A DNA stretch of 64,000 nt from Bacteroidota bacterium (GTDB lineage: Bacteria; Bacteroidota; Bacteroidia; CAILMK01; JACPUW01): assembly GCA_016192035.1 (NCBI GenBank), contig JACPUW010000002.1, positions 1 through 64,000 of the forward strand, written 5' to 3'. This document shows, piece by piece, positions 49,714-58,369 of the stretch (position 1 is its first letter; each line of letters begins with the position of its first letter). Both the position numbers and the translations under genes were made by a program. The notes beneath the pieces are model-generated. The model had not been told where the DNA came from. It saw nothing but the letters and a program-made list of their open reading frames with translations, and searched no databases.

Positions 49714-49995
49714 ATGAGGAGCAAAATCGTCAATCTCACTTGTTTGTCGGTACTTATTATCGGCCTAATGGCGGCCAGCGCTTGCCGCCAGGGCGCTGAG
49801 CCTGATGAAGTGCGCCGGATAAGGCAGCGCGGCACCAAGTGCCTGGACCGCAGCTTGGTGGGCGACAACAGTGCCTGCGAAAAAGTGCGCCGCCCCGTTT
49901 GCGGCTGCAACGGAAAGACCTATCCCAATGCCTGCTATGCCGAAAAGGCAGGCGTGGCCCATTATGGCGCCGGCACCTGTGAGGAACAGCGGTAA
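49714..49995 (+). CDS. Kazal-type protease-inhibitor domain lipoprotein
   Basis: A 93-residue protein with a signal peptide and a possible lipobox ending at LMAASAC (residues about 18-24). The mature part is one Kazal domain: six cysteines, with the core VCGCNGKTYPNACYAEKAGV. Kazal domains inhibit serine proteases; bacterial versions are uncommon and mostly periplasmic or surface-located. Its target cannot be named. Several exported proteases are encoded in this window, so self-protection or predation-related inhibition are both conceivable. Confidence 0.8.
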   Translation: MRSKIVNLTCLSVLIIGLMAASACRQGAEPDEVRRIRQRGTKCLDRSLVGDNSACEKVRRPVCGCNGKTYPNACYAEKAGVAHYGAGTCEEQR

Positions 49996-50022
49996 GCCAG
50001 ATTGCCAGCGGTTTTCTTCTTA

Positions 50023-50460
50023 TTAATTCAGGAGCGTTACCCTGTGTCGGGTATCTGACTTAAGCTCAAAGGCGCATTCATCAAATGCCGGTGCCTTGTA
50101 CCACGGGCGCACATTGTTGCTAAACGCATAGGGTTCTTTGGGGTAACCTACCAAATTCTTATCCGTGAATTGGTTACCATTAAAATCATGCAGTACCGAA
50201 TAGGCGTAGCGCCCAGCGGGCAGTGCATCAAATTGTATTACCGTATTGGGAATCTTTGGGTTGGCCAATTTATAGGCATAAATCATCTTGGTATTTTCCG
50301 GAAAGCCAGACGCGCTCCCTTCAGCAAACAAGGCCACCAGCAGGTCGCCCTGGCTTTGGGCCACACCCAAAATTTCAACGGTAAGCCGCCAGGTACTTGT
50401 TGACTTGGTAGTCCATGAGGTGAGCATGACCCCAAGCAGGAACATAAGCGAAGTTTTCAT
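50023..50460 (-). CDS. DUF2141 family exported protein
   Basis: A 145-residue protein with a signal peptide MKTSLMFLLGVMLTSWT. The mature part LTVEILGVAQSQGDLLVALF, then GRYAYSVLHDFNGNQFTDKN and GYPKEPYAFSNN, is the DUF2141 signature, a small beta-sandwich of unknown role common in Bacteroidota. ATG 50460 is chosen because it gives the signal peptide; the longer frame overlaps the histidine kinase. It follows that kinase by 41 bases on the same strand. Confidence 0.85.
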   Translation of the reverse strand: MKTSLMFLLGVMLTSWTTKSTSTWRLTVEILGVAQSQGDLLVALFAEGSASGFPENTKMIYAYKLANPKIPNTVIQFDALPAGRYAYSVLHDFNGNQFTDKNLVGYPKEPYAFSNNVRPWYKAPAFDECAFELKSDTRHRVTLLN

Positions 50461-50501
50461 GGGGCGGTCAACAAAGATGGCGGCAAATGGTTGGCGCCAA
50501 A

Positions 50502-51416
50502 CTATCGGGCATAGGGTGGCAGCGGAAGGGTGATGCATACTTCTGTGCCCTGGTTTTCCTTAGAATCTATCCACATCCTTCCACCAAAATTTTTCGTCAC
50601 CACGGCTGCCTTGGTAAGTCCAAAACCGCCGCCTCTGGTAGCCATGGCACTGGCGTTGCTGGCCCTATAGCCAAATGCTATCACGCTGGGCAACTCCGAC
50701 CAGGGTATGCCAATACCTGTATCACTTACTGAAATACTAAGATTTTCAGCGTCCTGCGCCACATTTATATCAATCTGTCCTCCTGGCAGTGTGTATTTGC
50801 GGGCATTGGCCGCCAGGTCGCGGATAGTATCCTTTACTATTAGGGGCATCCACATGTCCTGTTCGGCATTTCCCCTAAAGTACAGGTTGATTAGGTAGTC
50901 GGTTGCCCCTTTTTCAGCTTGGTTAAACACAATACCGTATTTACCCTTTGCATTGCGCAGCACGGCCAGGAAGAATTCTTTCAGGTCGTTTTCTAAAAAT
51001 CGGCAAGTAAAACGCAGCCACGCATCTGGACACGCACCGCGTTCCACTATTTCTGCCGCCCGCACCTCCAGTACGTCAAGTACGTTGCGTATGTTTTCAA
51101 AATCCTGCGCCAGCAGGTTTTCTTTGGCCAACCCGGGCTGCTTTTCCAGCACTTTGCCCAGTAGGGTTTCTATTGTTTGGCGGTCGTGGGCATAGGCCTT
51201 TGCCCGGTTTAATGATAAGCTCCTGTCCATCAATTCATTCTTTATTTTATCACAAAGATCTATCGCCGGTTTTAACAGTTCGTGGTCGCCCAGCTCAAGT
51301 GAAAGGTAGTAGAGCTCTCCTATGAGCACATTCATGATATTTAAAAAACTATGGTTTTCCACCAGGGCTATTTGGGCTTCGCTTTCTAAGGCCGGCGCCT
51401 GCAATTCCAATTTCAT
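50502..51416 (-). CDS. Soluble histidine kinase without a visible sensor domain
   Basis: A 304-residue protein. The C-terminal half is a HATPase_c domain: N-box DLAANARKYTLPGGQIDINV, G1 DTGIGIPWSELP, G2 RGGGFGLTKA and KENQGTEVCITLPL. The N-terminal half is a long helical bundle; the likely phospho-acceptor histidine is in VENHSFLNIMNVL near residue 20. There is no membrane segment, PAS or GAF domain. No response regulator is adjacent. Its signal and output are therefore unknown. Confidence 0.78.
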   Translation of the reverse strand: MKLELQAPALESEAQIALVENHSFLNIMNVLIGELYYLSLELGDHELLKPAIDLCDKIKNELMDRSLSLNRAKAYAHDRQTIETLLGKVLEKQPGLAKENLLAQDFENIRNVLDVLEVRAAEIVERGACPDAWLRFTCRFLENDLKEFFLAVLRNAKGKYGIVFNQAEKGATDYLINLYFRGNAEQDMWMPLIVKDTIRDLAANARKYTLPGGQIDINVAQDAENLSISVSDTGIGIPWSELPSVIAFGYRASNASAMATRGGGFGLTKAAVVTKNFGGRMWIDSKENQGTEVCITLPLPPYAR

Positions 51417-51516
51417 ACGTATTTGTCTTTTATTACCTGGGCAAATGTGGCAACCTGTTATGTACTATAAGTATGATTGGTCGAAAACAAATAGGCCTTT
51501 AGCTTATTCCCGAAGC

Positions 51517-51524
51517 TACATTTG
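51517..51524 (+). promoter_or_regulatory. -7 element of a small lipoprotein gene
   Basis: TACATTTG is an exact match. The in-frame ATG at 51526 lies only one base behind it, so it would not be on the transcript; ATG 51541 is the start. Confidence 0.55.
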
Positions 51525-51540
51525 TATGAAACAATCAAGC

Positions 51541-52023
51541 ATGAACCGTATTATCTTATTTATTTTCTTGTCGATGGGCGCATTAGGCCTTCAATCCTGC
51601 CTGCTAGACGCTATTTTACCAAACAAGGACCACGTCAAAGCCAACATAGGCGACGATAAGGTAAAGGTCACCAATGTGTCATACGCACCCGATTCCCTTT
51701 GGGTAATAGTGACCGGTGCCGGCAATGAAGGCCTCAATGCCGTAACCCTTACGCTCACTATCACCGAACCTGACCGCGTGGGCACCCATGAACTCGATTC
51801 ATTCAACATGCGCAACGCGTTCACCTATATGCTGGTAGGGGTTGACGGGGCTAAGTCATACCGTTCGTTTGAAGGGAGCATAGAAGTGACCAAAAGCGAT
51901 GATGAGGGCATGGAAGGCACTTTTTCTGGCAAGGTTACCAGTGCGCTGATTACCCAAACAGTGGGCGTTGACGACGAGATACTTGAGGTAAAGGACGGGA
52001 GTTTTAAGGTATCCTACGAATAG
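51541..52023 (+). CDS. Lipoprotein of unknown function
   Basis: A 160-residue protein with the signal MNRIILFIFLSMGALGLQSC, whose final LQSC is a good lipobox. The mature part is acidic and beta-rich (KVTNVSYAPDSLWVIVTGAG, then AVTLTLTITEP), probably one Ig-like sandwich. I do not recognise a family. It is divergent to the histidine kinase and converges with another small lipoprotein 11 bases away. Confidence 0.7.
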   Translation: MNRIILFIFLSMGALGLQSCLLDAILPNKDHVKANIGDDKVKVTNVSYAPDSLWVIVTGAGNEGLNAVTLTLTITEPDRVGTHELDSFNMRNAFTYMLVGVDGAKSYRSFEGSIEVTKSDDEGMEGTFSGKVTSALITQTVGVDDEILEVKDGSFKVSYE

Positions 52024-52034
52024 TCCAATTAGGG

Positions 52035-52445
52035 TTATTCGATTTTATCTTTCAGCAGCGATACTTCAACCGGTATGTCGGGGTTGCAGCTTCCGCTCAA
52101 TAGCCTCATTTTCTCAAGGTATATGGGGGTTTTTAGGTTTATCAGCGAGTCAAAGCCCAGTTTGTCACAGTACCTGTAATGGGTAGCATCACAAAATTCC
52201 GTGGCGGCAAGCACCATTTTTTGGGCTGTGTCCGCTGTAGTAGTATCTAAGCGCTCGGTGAAAGTGAGGCCATATACCGTGTCATCTTCCATATGGTATT
52301 GGCTCAAGATGAAAACGCCTTTGGTAGTGTGGTAACTGCATGGCCCCCCATCGGGCTCTTGGATTGGTTTGTTTGGGCAACCCATCAATAATCCGCTGGC
52401 TATTAATAGCGTAGCGACAAAGGGATTTATATCCATATAGCGCAT
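52035..52445 (-). CDS. Small lipoprotein of unknown function
   Basis: A 136-residue protein starting MRYMDINPFVATLLIASGLL, with a lipobox ending at MGC. Four further cysteines follow in the mature part (CSYHTTKG, EFCDATHYRYCDKLG, SGSCNPD), which may form two disulfides. No family recognised. ATG 52445 or 52436 could be the start; the TTG at 52454 is unlikely. It lies downstream of the MMPL exporter on the same strand. Confidence 0.6.
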   Translation of the reverse strand: MRYMDINPFVATLLIASGLLMGCPNKPIQEPDGGPCSYHTTKGVFILSQYHMEDDTVYGLTFTERLDTTTADTAQKMVLAATEFCDATHYRYCDKLGFDSLINLKTPIYLEKMRLLSGSCNPDIPVEVSLLKDKIE

Positions 52446-52498
52446 TTGATACAAAACACGAAAATAGAAAAACCCGGCGGTCTTCTGCGTATAGCCAC

Positions 52499-54784
52499 TT
52501 AATTCTGCGTATTGGGGCGCGGCAATGGCCTTCGCAGCCGCTTGCGGTTGATATAATAGAGCAACTGTGGCAGGAGGAATAAGTCGGCCAGCAGGGCGGT
52601 GAAAAGGGTAATGCTCATGAGCACCCCTATGTAGAAAGTGCCGTTGAAATTGGAAAACATAAGGGTTGAAAACGCCACGATCAGGATGAGGGAGGTTAGG
52701 ATCATGGCCTTGCCGCTGATTTTGGTGGTATCGAGCATGGCCTTGTCCACTGTTTTCCCCTTTTTGCGCTCCAATTTGTAGCGGGTTAAAAAGTGTATGG
52801 TATCGTCAACGGCTATGCCGAACGATATGGCAAAAAAAATGGAGGTGATGGATTGTAGCTTGATATTGAGAAAACCCATGGCCGCCGCCGCAAACAATAA
52901 AGGAACAATATTGGGTAACATGCTCACAATTACCATTCTATAGTCCCTAAAAATCAGTGCAAAAAGCACCCCCACTATAAGCAGTGCCAATCCCAGGGTC
53001 CTAAAAAGGCTTTGTCGTAAGTATTCGTGGTTCCGGTCATAAAGAAGGGTAGTGCCCACCGGGACAAAGGAGACCAAATCGGGGTCAATATGGCTTTTCA
53101 TCCAACGGTTAAATTTGGCCAATTGCACTTCATTAAGGTCAGACCCTAAATCGGCCATCCTGCCACTTACCCTGCCCATGGTCCCATCTTTATTTTCAAG
53201 GTTTTTTACCTGCGCCCTACTGGCCAGGCTACCCATGGCAATGTACCGTTTCACAGAGGGAGTATCGGTGGGAAAGGCATATTGGCTCCTTCCCCGGGTA
53301 TAGGCGTGGTGTATAAACCGAATAGGAAGGGTAGGTGACACGATATTTTTTACTCCGATACTATCGGTTAAATAGCCCTCTACCTGGGCCACCGAAAAGA
53401 GTACGTCTGGATGGCGAAGGGTGTGGCCAGGCGTGGGGAGCACTGCCAATTCAAAGGATCGGACACCGCCAAATACCCTTTCGAAATATTCAAAGTCCAG
53501 TTTCAATTTTTCGCGGTTGGGAATATCACCCTTGATGTAGGTGTTGGTATTCACCTGCATGATGCCGCTAATGGAGAGTAGGCACGCGGCCAAAAACAAC
53601 CCCAATATAAGTTTATGCTTTGATTTATTTGTTTGGTACAGCCACTGCATGGCGGCGGCCCAGCCATCATCCCGATGCTTCACCGTCTCCGTTTTTTTCT
53701 TGAAAAACAACAGGAAGGCTACAGAAAAAACCACCGTTACCACAAAGGCAATGACCACGCCTATGGCCGCGTTGATGCCAAACTGCCGGACTGCGGCAAT
53801 GCGCGAAGTGGAGAGGGTAGCAAAGCCCACTGCCGTGGTAAATGAGGTAAGCAGTAGGGCAAAACCTATTTCGCGCAGCGTGGACTCCATGGCAACAAGT
53901 GGATTATTGCCCTTGCCCAATTGGTCAAAATAGTGGGTTTGAAGGTGTACCACATCTGATATGGAGAAAATCAGCATGAGTATGGGAAACAGGGAGCTCA
54001 TGAGGTCAAGGGTTTGACCGCTCAGCGATAGGTAAGCAAAAAAAATGGAAAAGGTCGCTATCAGGGTAAGCATGGGTACCAACAGGCCCCTGAGGCTGCG
54101 GTAAACCACCAATAGAATGATAACCAGTAGAATGCCGGATAGTGCCGTGTAGAAAAATAGTTCGCCGTGTAGCCGCGCCACCGTAACGCTCTGAATAATG
54201 GGAAAACCGGCCAGATGGTAGGTGAAACCGCTACGCTCTATCTTAGAGAGGATGGCCGCGTACAGCGCATCGGCTTTTTCTTGGTGGTCTAGCTTAAATG
54301 ATTTGAGTATGATATTGGTGGCGGTATAGTCACGTGAAACCAAATTGCCCAGTACATAGGGGTTTTCTGCAATCCTTAGGCTGTCGGATTCACGGTTGCG
54401 GCTGCCAAATGGGCTTATGAGCCTGGCGGCATATACGCTTGGGCCAGCCTTCTTCAGGTATTGGAAGTTTGTAACCGAAAGGGCCTTGTCCACCAAGGGT
54501 ATTTCTTCTAGTTGACCAACCAGTTGTTCTATGCGGACCAAATTGGTAGAATCAAGTACGCTGCCATTCAATTCCAGTCCCAGCAAAACAATGATGTCGT
54601 CTTGCTCTATTTCATCAAAAAACTTGGTGGTAAGCTCCAGGTCCATATTGTCGGCGGGAAAAAACCGCCTCCGGTCGTGGTCAAACTTAAGGGTACTCGC
54701 CAGCCATAACCCCGTGAGGACCAATATGGTAAAAATTCCAGCTACCGGGTATCTATGCCCTATGATGCGTAAGTAGGTCTTCAC
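52499..54784 (-). CDS. MMPL/RND-family membrane exporter
   Basis: A protein of about 760 residues with twelve predicted membrane helices in two halves. Each half has a large periplasmic loop after the first helix; the cores ILLVIILLVVYRSLRGLLVP and ALLIVGVLFALIFRDYRMVI mark the sterol-sensing/MMPL domains, and SFGIAVDDTIHFLTRYKLE is the conserved TM motif with acidic residues for proton coupling. Family members export lipids or hydrophobic compounds. The GTG at 54784 (MKTYLRIIGHRYPV) is preferred because a near -7 element TTAATTTG precedes it; ATG 54814 is possible. No adaptor or outer-membrane factor gene is adjacent. Confidence 0.85.
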   Translation of the reverse strand: MKTYLRIIGHRYPVAGIFTILVLTGLWLASTLKFDHDRRRFFPADNMDLELTTKFFDEIEQDDIIVLLGLELNGSVLDSTNLVRIEQLVGQLEEIPLVDKALSVTNFQYLKKAGPSVYAARLISPFGSRNRESDSLRIAENPYVLGNLVSRDYTATNIILKSFKLDHQEKADALYAAILSKIERSGFTYHLAGFPIIQSVTVARLHGELFFYTALSGILLVIILLVVYRSLRGLLVPMLTLIATFSIFFAYLSLSGQTLDLMSSLFPILMLIFSISDVVHLQTHYFDQLGKGNNPLVAMESTLREIGFALLLTSFTTAVGFATLSTSRIAAVRQFGINAAIGVVIAFVVTVVFSVAFLLFFKKKTETVKHRDDGWAAAMQWLYQTNKSKHKLILGLFLAACLLSISGIMQVNTNTYIKGDIPNREKLKLDFEYFERVFGGVRSFELAVLPTPGHTLRHPDVLFSVAQVEGYLTDSIGVKNIVSPTLPIRFIHHAYTRGRSQYAFPTDTPSVKRYIAMGSLASRAQVKNLENKDGTMGRVSGRMADLGSDLNEVQLAKFNRWMKSHIDPDLVSFVPVGTTLLYDRNHEYLRQSLFRTLGLALLIVGVLFALIFRDYRMVIVSMLPNIVPLLFAAAAMGFLNIKLQSITSIFFAISFGIAVDDTIHFLTRYKLERKKGKTVDKAMLDTTKISGKAMILTSLILIVAFSTLMFSNFNGTFYIGVLMSITLFTALLADLFLLPQLLYYINRKRLRRPLPRPNTQN

Positions 54785-54852
54785 GTGGTTGCTGGTGCCG
54801 CAAATTAAGTACATGCACCGTGTAGGGTAGGCAAGCAACCATGGTAATAGGG

Positions 54853-57075
54853 CTAATACACCAGGAGTTTTTGAGAAAAGGCGTGGGTTTCAGTGTGGCC
54901 AATAAGCAGGTAAAAACCCGGGCCGAGCCAAATGGTTTGGGTGGAGGCGCCAGCAACCCGTACTTGGCCCAAGCGCACCCCCCCTGTGTGGTATATGTCC
55001 ATAAGTACCGGGCAATCAAATCCATTGCGCAAGACCACCTGGCCAGTAGATGGATTTGGATATGCATCACATACAGGCATTTCCTGGGGCACAGGGCGCA
55101 GGCCTACGGGCACGGAGTCCATTTTGTACATTTCAATTCCGCCATTGTGGGTGCCAACCAACAATTCTGGGACACCGTCACCATCTAAGTCGGCCAAATG
55201 TGGGCGACAGTATCTGCCCAGGCCTGTTGACAGGTTTTCTTGGAGGTAGCTGTTGTGCCACCATTCCGTGGCCTGATCATAAGGGGCATCTATACCATGG
55301 CCTTGGGGATTGGGGTAGAAATAGACCCGGCCCCATGCCGAACCTACCACCAGGTGCCTGGTTTTGCTGGGGCCACTTGTGGCAATGGCCGGATGCGCAT
55401 TGCCAATGGATAGATACTGGCGTACGCTGTCCACTACCTTGCCATTTTTGTCGCGTACCGGCTGCCAGTAGTAGGTGTTGGTCTTTATTCCGCCCCAAGT
55501 ATCATCGGCCAATTCAAATTTCAAATTGCCTAATCCGTTGTACAGGTTTAGGTTACCGTTTAATTCCCCAATAATCAAATCCTGTATGCCGTCTAAATTC
55601 AGGTCATGGACAGCGGCAGCGGCATTTGACCCAATGTCGGGAATGGAGGCGATCAAAACAGGGGTAGCCCAAGATGGGGGATTTCCCAAGGCGGCCGTGT
55701 TTTCGGCCAGCAATAGCCTACCCTCTGGGGTTCCCAGCACCAAGTCCATATCTCCGTCGTTGTCCAAGTCGCCAGCGGCAGGGTTCAGGTGTTCGTAGGC
55801 GTTGGCCATTAGGCCCAAGAAATCGGTGTTCCACAGTTTATACGTGGGTTCTTGAGGGGTTCCCGTGTTTTCATACAGCACCAGCCGCGCTATTTGTGGA
55901 CTAAATATATTGTCGGTTTCGTGGTTTTTCCCACCGATGAGCAAATCGAGGTCCCCATCACCGTCCACATCCAGGGCACAGGGCGAAGCCTCTAGCCCAA
56001 CATCTATCATCCATTCTTGTAAAAAGTTCTTTGTCTTTAGTTTAAGGGCAAACCCTTTGTTGGCAGTATTTTCATAAAGCCAGATTAGGCCCTCTCCAAT
56101 GGGCGATTGGGTAGAACCGGCGCAAACAAGGTCCATTCGGCCATCGCGGTTGTAATCTATAAGGCTAATGGCCGGGAAGTAAGGCACGTCCATTGGGTCA
56201 GGGTTGGGAAAGTCCTTTCTCAATTCAATTATGCTATCGCGCTGGGAATTAAACTCTACCCTACCGTTTATTAAGAGGTACACCTTGGGGCTTGACAAAT
56301 CGGACAGCAAGAGGTCCAGGTCATCATCGCCGTCTATGTCTATGGCCACCAGTTTGCTACCTGGATGTGCCTTGCCCTGGCCAAGCTCAATTTCAAAGTT
56401 CAATCCTGATTCCTTAAAGTATCCCCAGCGGTCGGTTTCCAGTCCAAAGGCAGCCAAAGAATTGCCAACCTTTATGTTGCGGTAGTACAGCACCCGCTCG
56501 CCATTGGCATCAAAAAGGAGTATGTCAGGCTTGCCGTCGCCGTCCACATCGGTTATATAGGGCTGTTCGCCCAATTGAAACCGAAGGCCTATGGTATCGA
56601 CATCCAGTATTTGCTTACAAACCAATGGCCCAGGCCCAAACGGCTTTCCTTTGGTGCCCGTGTGTAGGTACACCTTGATACGGTCATCGCCGGTAAGCAG
56701 GTCTTCAAAACCATCTCCGTTTAAATCAACAAATTGAAAATAACCACCCAAGGGCGGCAACAGCGCTTCAAGGTTTCGGTTGGGTATGGAAATTATCTCA
56801 TTGGGTGGTAGCAGTTTTCGCTGCATCACCAGGACCCTACCGCCGTAACCGTCTTTTATCACCCAATCTTGTTCGCCATCACCGTCCAGGTCCATATCAT
56901 CCATCTTGGGGGCATGTAGCCCGCCCGAAAAACCTAACCCTGAAGTATAACCGGCCCCATCTAAGCCATACCCGGCAAATGGAACAAAACGGGGTTTGGG
57001 CAACTGGGCAAGGACTATGGTAACCGTGCCCAGTAGGAGGCCCATGAGCGTCAGGCCCATATAAAAGTGGCGCAT
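54853..57075 (-). CDS. FG-GAP/VCBS repeat protein with T9SS type A sorting domain
   Basis: A 740-residue secreted protein. A signal peptide (MRHFYMGLTLMGLLLGTVTI) is followed by at least nine FG-GAP-type calcium loops of the pattern DxDxDGxxD: DLDGDGEQDW, DLNGDGFEDLL, DVDGDGKPDIL, DIDGDDDLDLL, DYNRDGRMDLV, DVDGDGDLDLL, DLDNDGDMDLV, DLNLDGIQDLI and DLDGDGVPELL. These build an integrin-like beta-propeller. The C-terminal type A sorting domain begins at DAYPNPSTGQVVLRNG. ATG 57075 is seven bases after the stop of the upstream lipoprotein gene, so the two form an operon; a longer frame overlapping that gene is spurious. Confidence 0.88.
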   Translation of the reverse strand: MRHFYMGLTLMGLLLGTVTIVLAQLPKPRFVPFAGYGLDGAGYTSGLGFSGGLHAPKMDDMDLDGDGEQDWVIKDGYGGRVLVMQRKLLPPNEIISIPNRNLEALLPPLGGYFQFVDLNGDGFEDLLTGDDRIKVYLHTGTKGKPFGPGPLVCKQILDVDTIGLRFQLGEQPYITDVDGDGKPDILLFDANGERVLYYRNIKVGNSLAAFGLETDRWGYFKESGLNFEIELGQGKAHPGSKLVAIDIDGDDDLDLLLSDLSSPKVYLLINGRVEFNSQRDSIIELRKDFPNPDPMDVPYFPAISLIDYNRDGRMDLVCAGSTQSPIGEGLIWLYENTANKGFALKLKTKNFLQEWMIDVGLEASPCALDVDGDGDLDLLIGGKNHETDNIFSPQIARLVLYENTGTPQEPTYKLWNTDFLGLMANAYEHLNPAAGDLDNDGDMDLVLGTPEGRLLLAENTAALGNPPSWATPVLIASIPDIGSNAAAAVHDLNLDGIQDLIIGELNGNLNLYNGLGNLKFELADDTWGGIKTNTYYWQPVRDKNGKVVDSVRQYLSIGNAHPAIATSGPSKTRHLVVGSAWGRVYFYPNPQGHGIDAPYDQATEWWHNSYLQENLSTGLGRYCRPHLADLDGDGVPELLVGTHNGGIEMYKMDSVPVGLRPVPQEMPVCDAYPNPSTGQVVLRNGFDCPVLMDIYHTGGVRLGQVRVAGASTQTIWLGPGFYLLIGHTETHAFSQKLLVY

Positions 57076-57082
57076 AATTCCG

Positions 57083-58270
57083 TCAGGGCAGCACCACAGG
57101 TGCGGGATCCAAGCGGAGAAGTTTGTTTTCCAGGGCATTGACAAACCACAGTTTGCCATCAGGCCCCACCTCAAGTCCGGCAATACCCGGTGTTTTGCTG
57201 TCATAACTGCCCAATTTTTCATGGGATGATTTATCCAAGCAATGTATGGCGCCGGTGTTAAAATCTGAAACAAAAAGGCGGTTAGCTATCAAGGCTATAC
57301 CTGATGGGGAATCGAATCCTTGGTCAGAAACTACCTCCCATGTAGCGCCTACCATTTCTTGATAAAGCGCCAAGGGTTCACCATGAAGGAGGTTTACCCC
57401 TGGCGTGCCCAGCCGGGCACGGGCAGAGCCTATATCCACTTTTATTACCCGTTTGTTGCCCGTATCACAGATGTATAAAATGCCCGTTTCCTTGTCCAGC
57501 ACCATATGGCTTGGTATGCTCGTGTTGCCCGACATTTTAACCACCGGCTCGCTGAAGCGCCACACCTTGCCATCGCTATGGTCATAACCACCGGGATAAT
57601 GCGGTTCGGCAAAATCGTAGCGGCAAAGGGTGGAGTGAAAGCCATCAAAAACCCAATAAATATTGTCAATTTCATGGGCTATGCCCATGCCCATAGGGCT
57701 TTGGTGGATCATATCGAGGTGGCTACCATTTACTTGTGAGGTGGGTCTTTCGCCTACCCTGGCGTAAATAGCCATATCTGATGACCAAAGAGAAGGCCCA
57801 GTGAAGAACATTCCCATTCTGTTGGCATCCGGTATGCCCTGTGAGGTGGCCCAGTTGCCGTTTTCACCAAAAGCCAGCCCGGTGGACAAAGCCATAAAAT
57901 GCCAGGCATTGCCGTCACGGCGCCACTCGTAGTTGTCAGGATCGGTCAAGGGGTCAAAGAATGTTACAGTGTGCCCACCGGTTTGATCGCTGCCCGGACA
58001 GAGTACCCAGAGTTCATTCTCCCTATCGGCAAAGGGGTGGAATTCAAGATCATTTGGAAAATTTAAGCCGGCGCTTTCATTGGCTATCTCGGTCATTTCT
58101 GGCGGTATTTGCCCATAAAGGGATTCTTTGTTGGGTGCGTAGAATTCAGGAATTGCGTCCACCATCCTTTCCTCTACTGTGTCGGGTTTTTTGTCATCTT
58201 CGGGTTCTTTACAAGATGAAGCTGCGGTAAGTACAAGAAGGACAATGGAGAAAAGGAATTTACCTGTCAT
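57083..58270 (-). CDS. Six-bladed beta-propeller (NHL-like) lipoprotein
   Basis: A 395-residue lipoprotein: MTGKFLFSIVLLVLTAASSC ends in a lipobox. The mature part has NHL-like blades: GILYICDTGNKRVIKVDIGS, GFDSPSGIALIANRLFVSDF and PGIAGLEVGPDGKLWFVNAL. Such propellers bind ligands or act as sugar- or nucleic-acid-related lyases; no active-site motif is visible. It is the first gene of an operon with the secreted FG-GAP protein, so a cell-surface pair is likely. The N-terminal region contains many acidic residues and the pattern HPFADRENELWVL. Confidence 0.75.
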   Translation of the reverse strand: MTGKFLFSIVLLVLTAASSCKEPEDDKKPDTVEERMVDAIPEFYAPNKESLYGQIPPEMTEIANESAGLNFPNDLEFHPFADRENELWVLCPGSDQTGGHTVTFFDPLTDPDNYEWRRDGNAWHFMALSTGLAFGENGNWATSQGIPDANRMGMFFTGPSLWSSDMAIYARVGERPTSQVNGSHLDMIHQSPMGMGIAHEIDNIYWVFDGFHSTLCRYDFAEPHYPGGYDHSDGKVWRFSEPVVKMSGNTSIPSHMVLDKETGILYICDTGNKRVIKVDIGSARARLGTPGVNLLHGEPLALYQEMVGATWEVVSDQGFDSPSGIALIANRLFVSDFNTGAIHCLDKSSHEKLGSYDSKTPGIAGLEVGPDGKLWFVNALENKLLRLDPAPVVLP

Positions 58271-58369
58271 AACACGTATTATTGGGGCAACAATAAGCCC
58301 ACCGGGACAAGAAAAGTTTGGATTAGGCCCTAAAGAAAACCAAACTTTGCCAAGACAAGACCCCTACCC

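Noticed and set aside
57076-57273. N-terminal extension of the FG-GAP protein to 57273
   Set aside because: It overlaps the end of the upstream lipoprotein gene and lacks the signal peptide that starts at ATG 57075.
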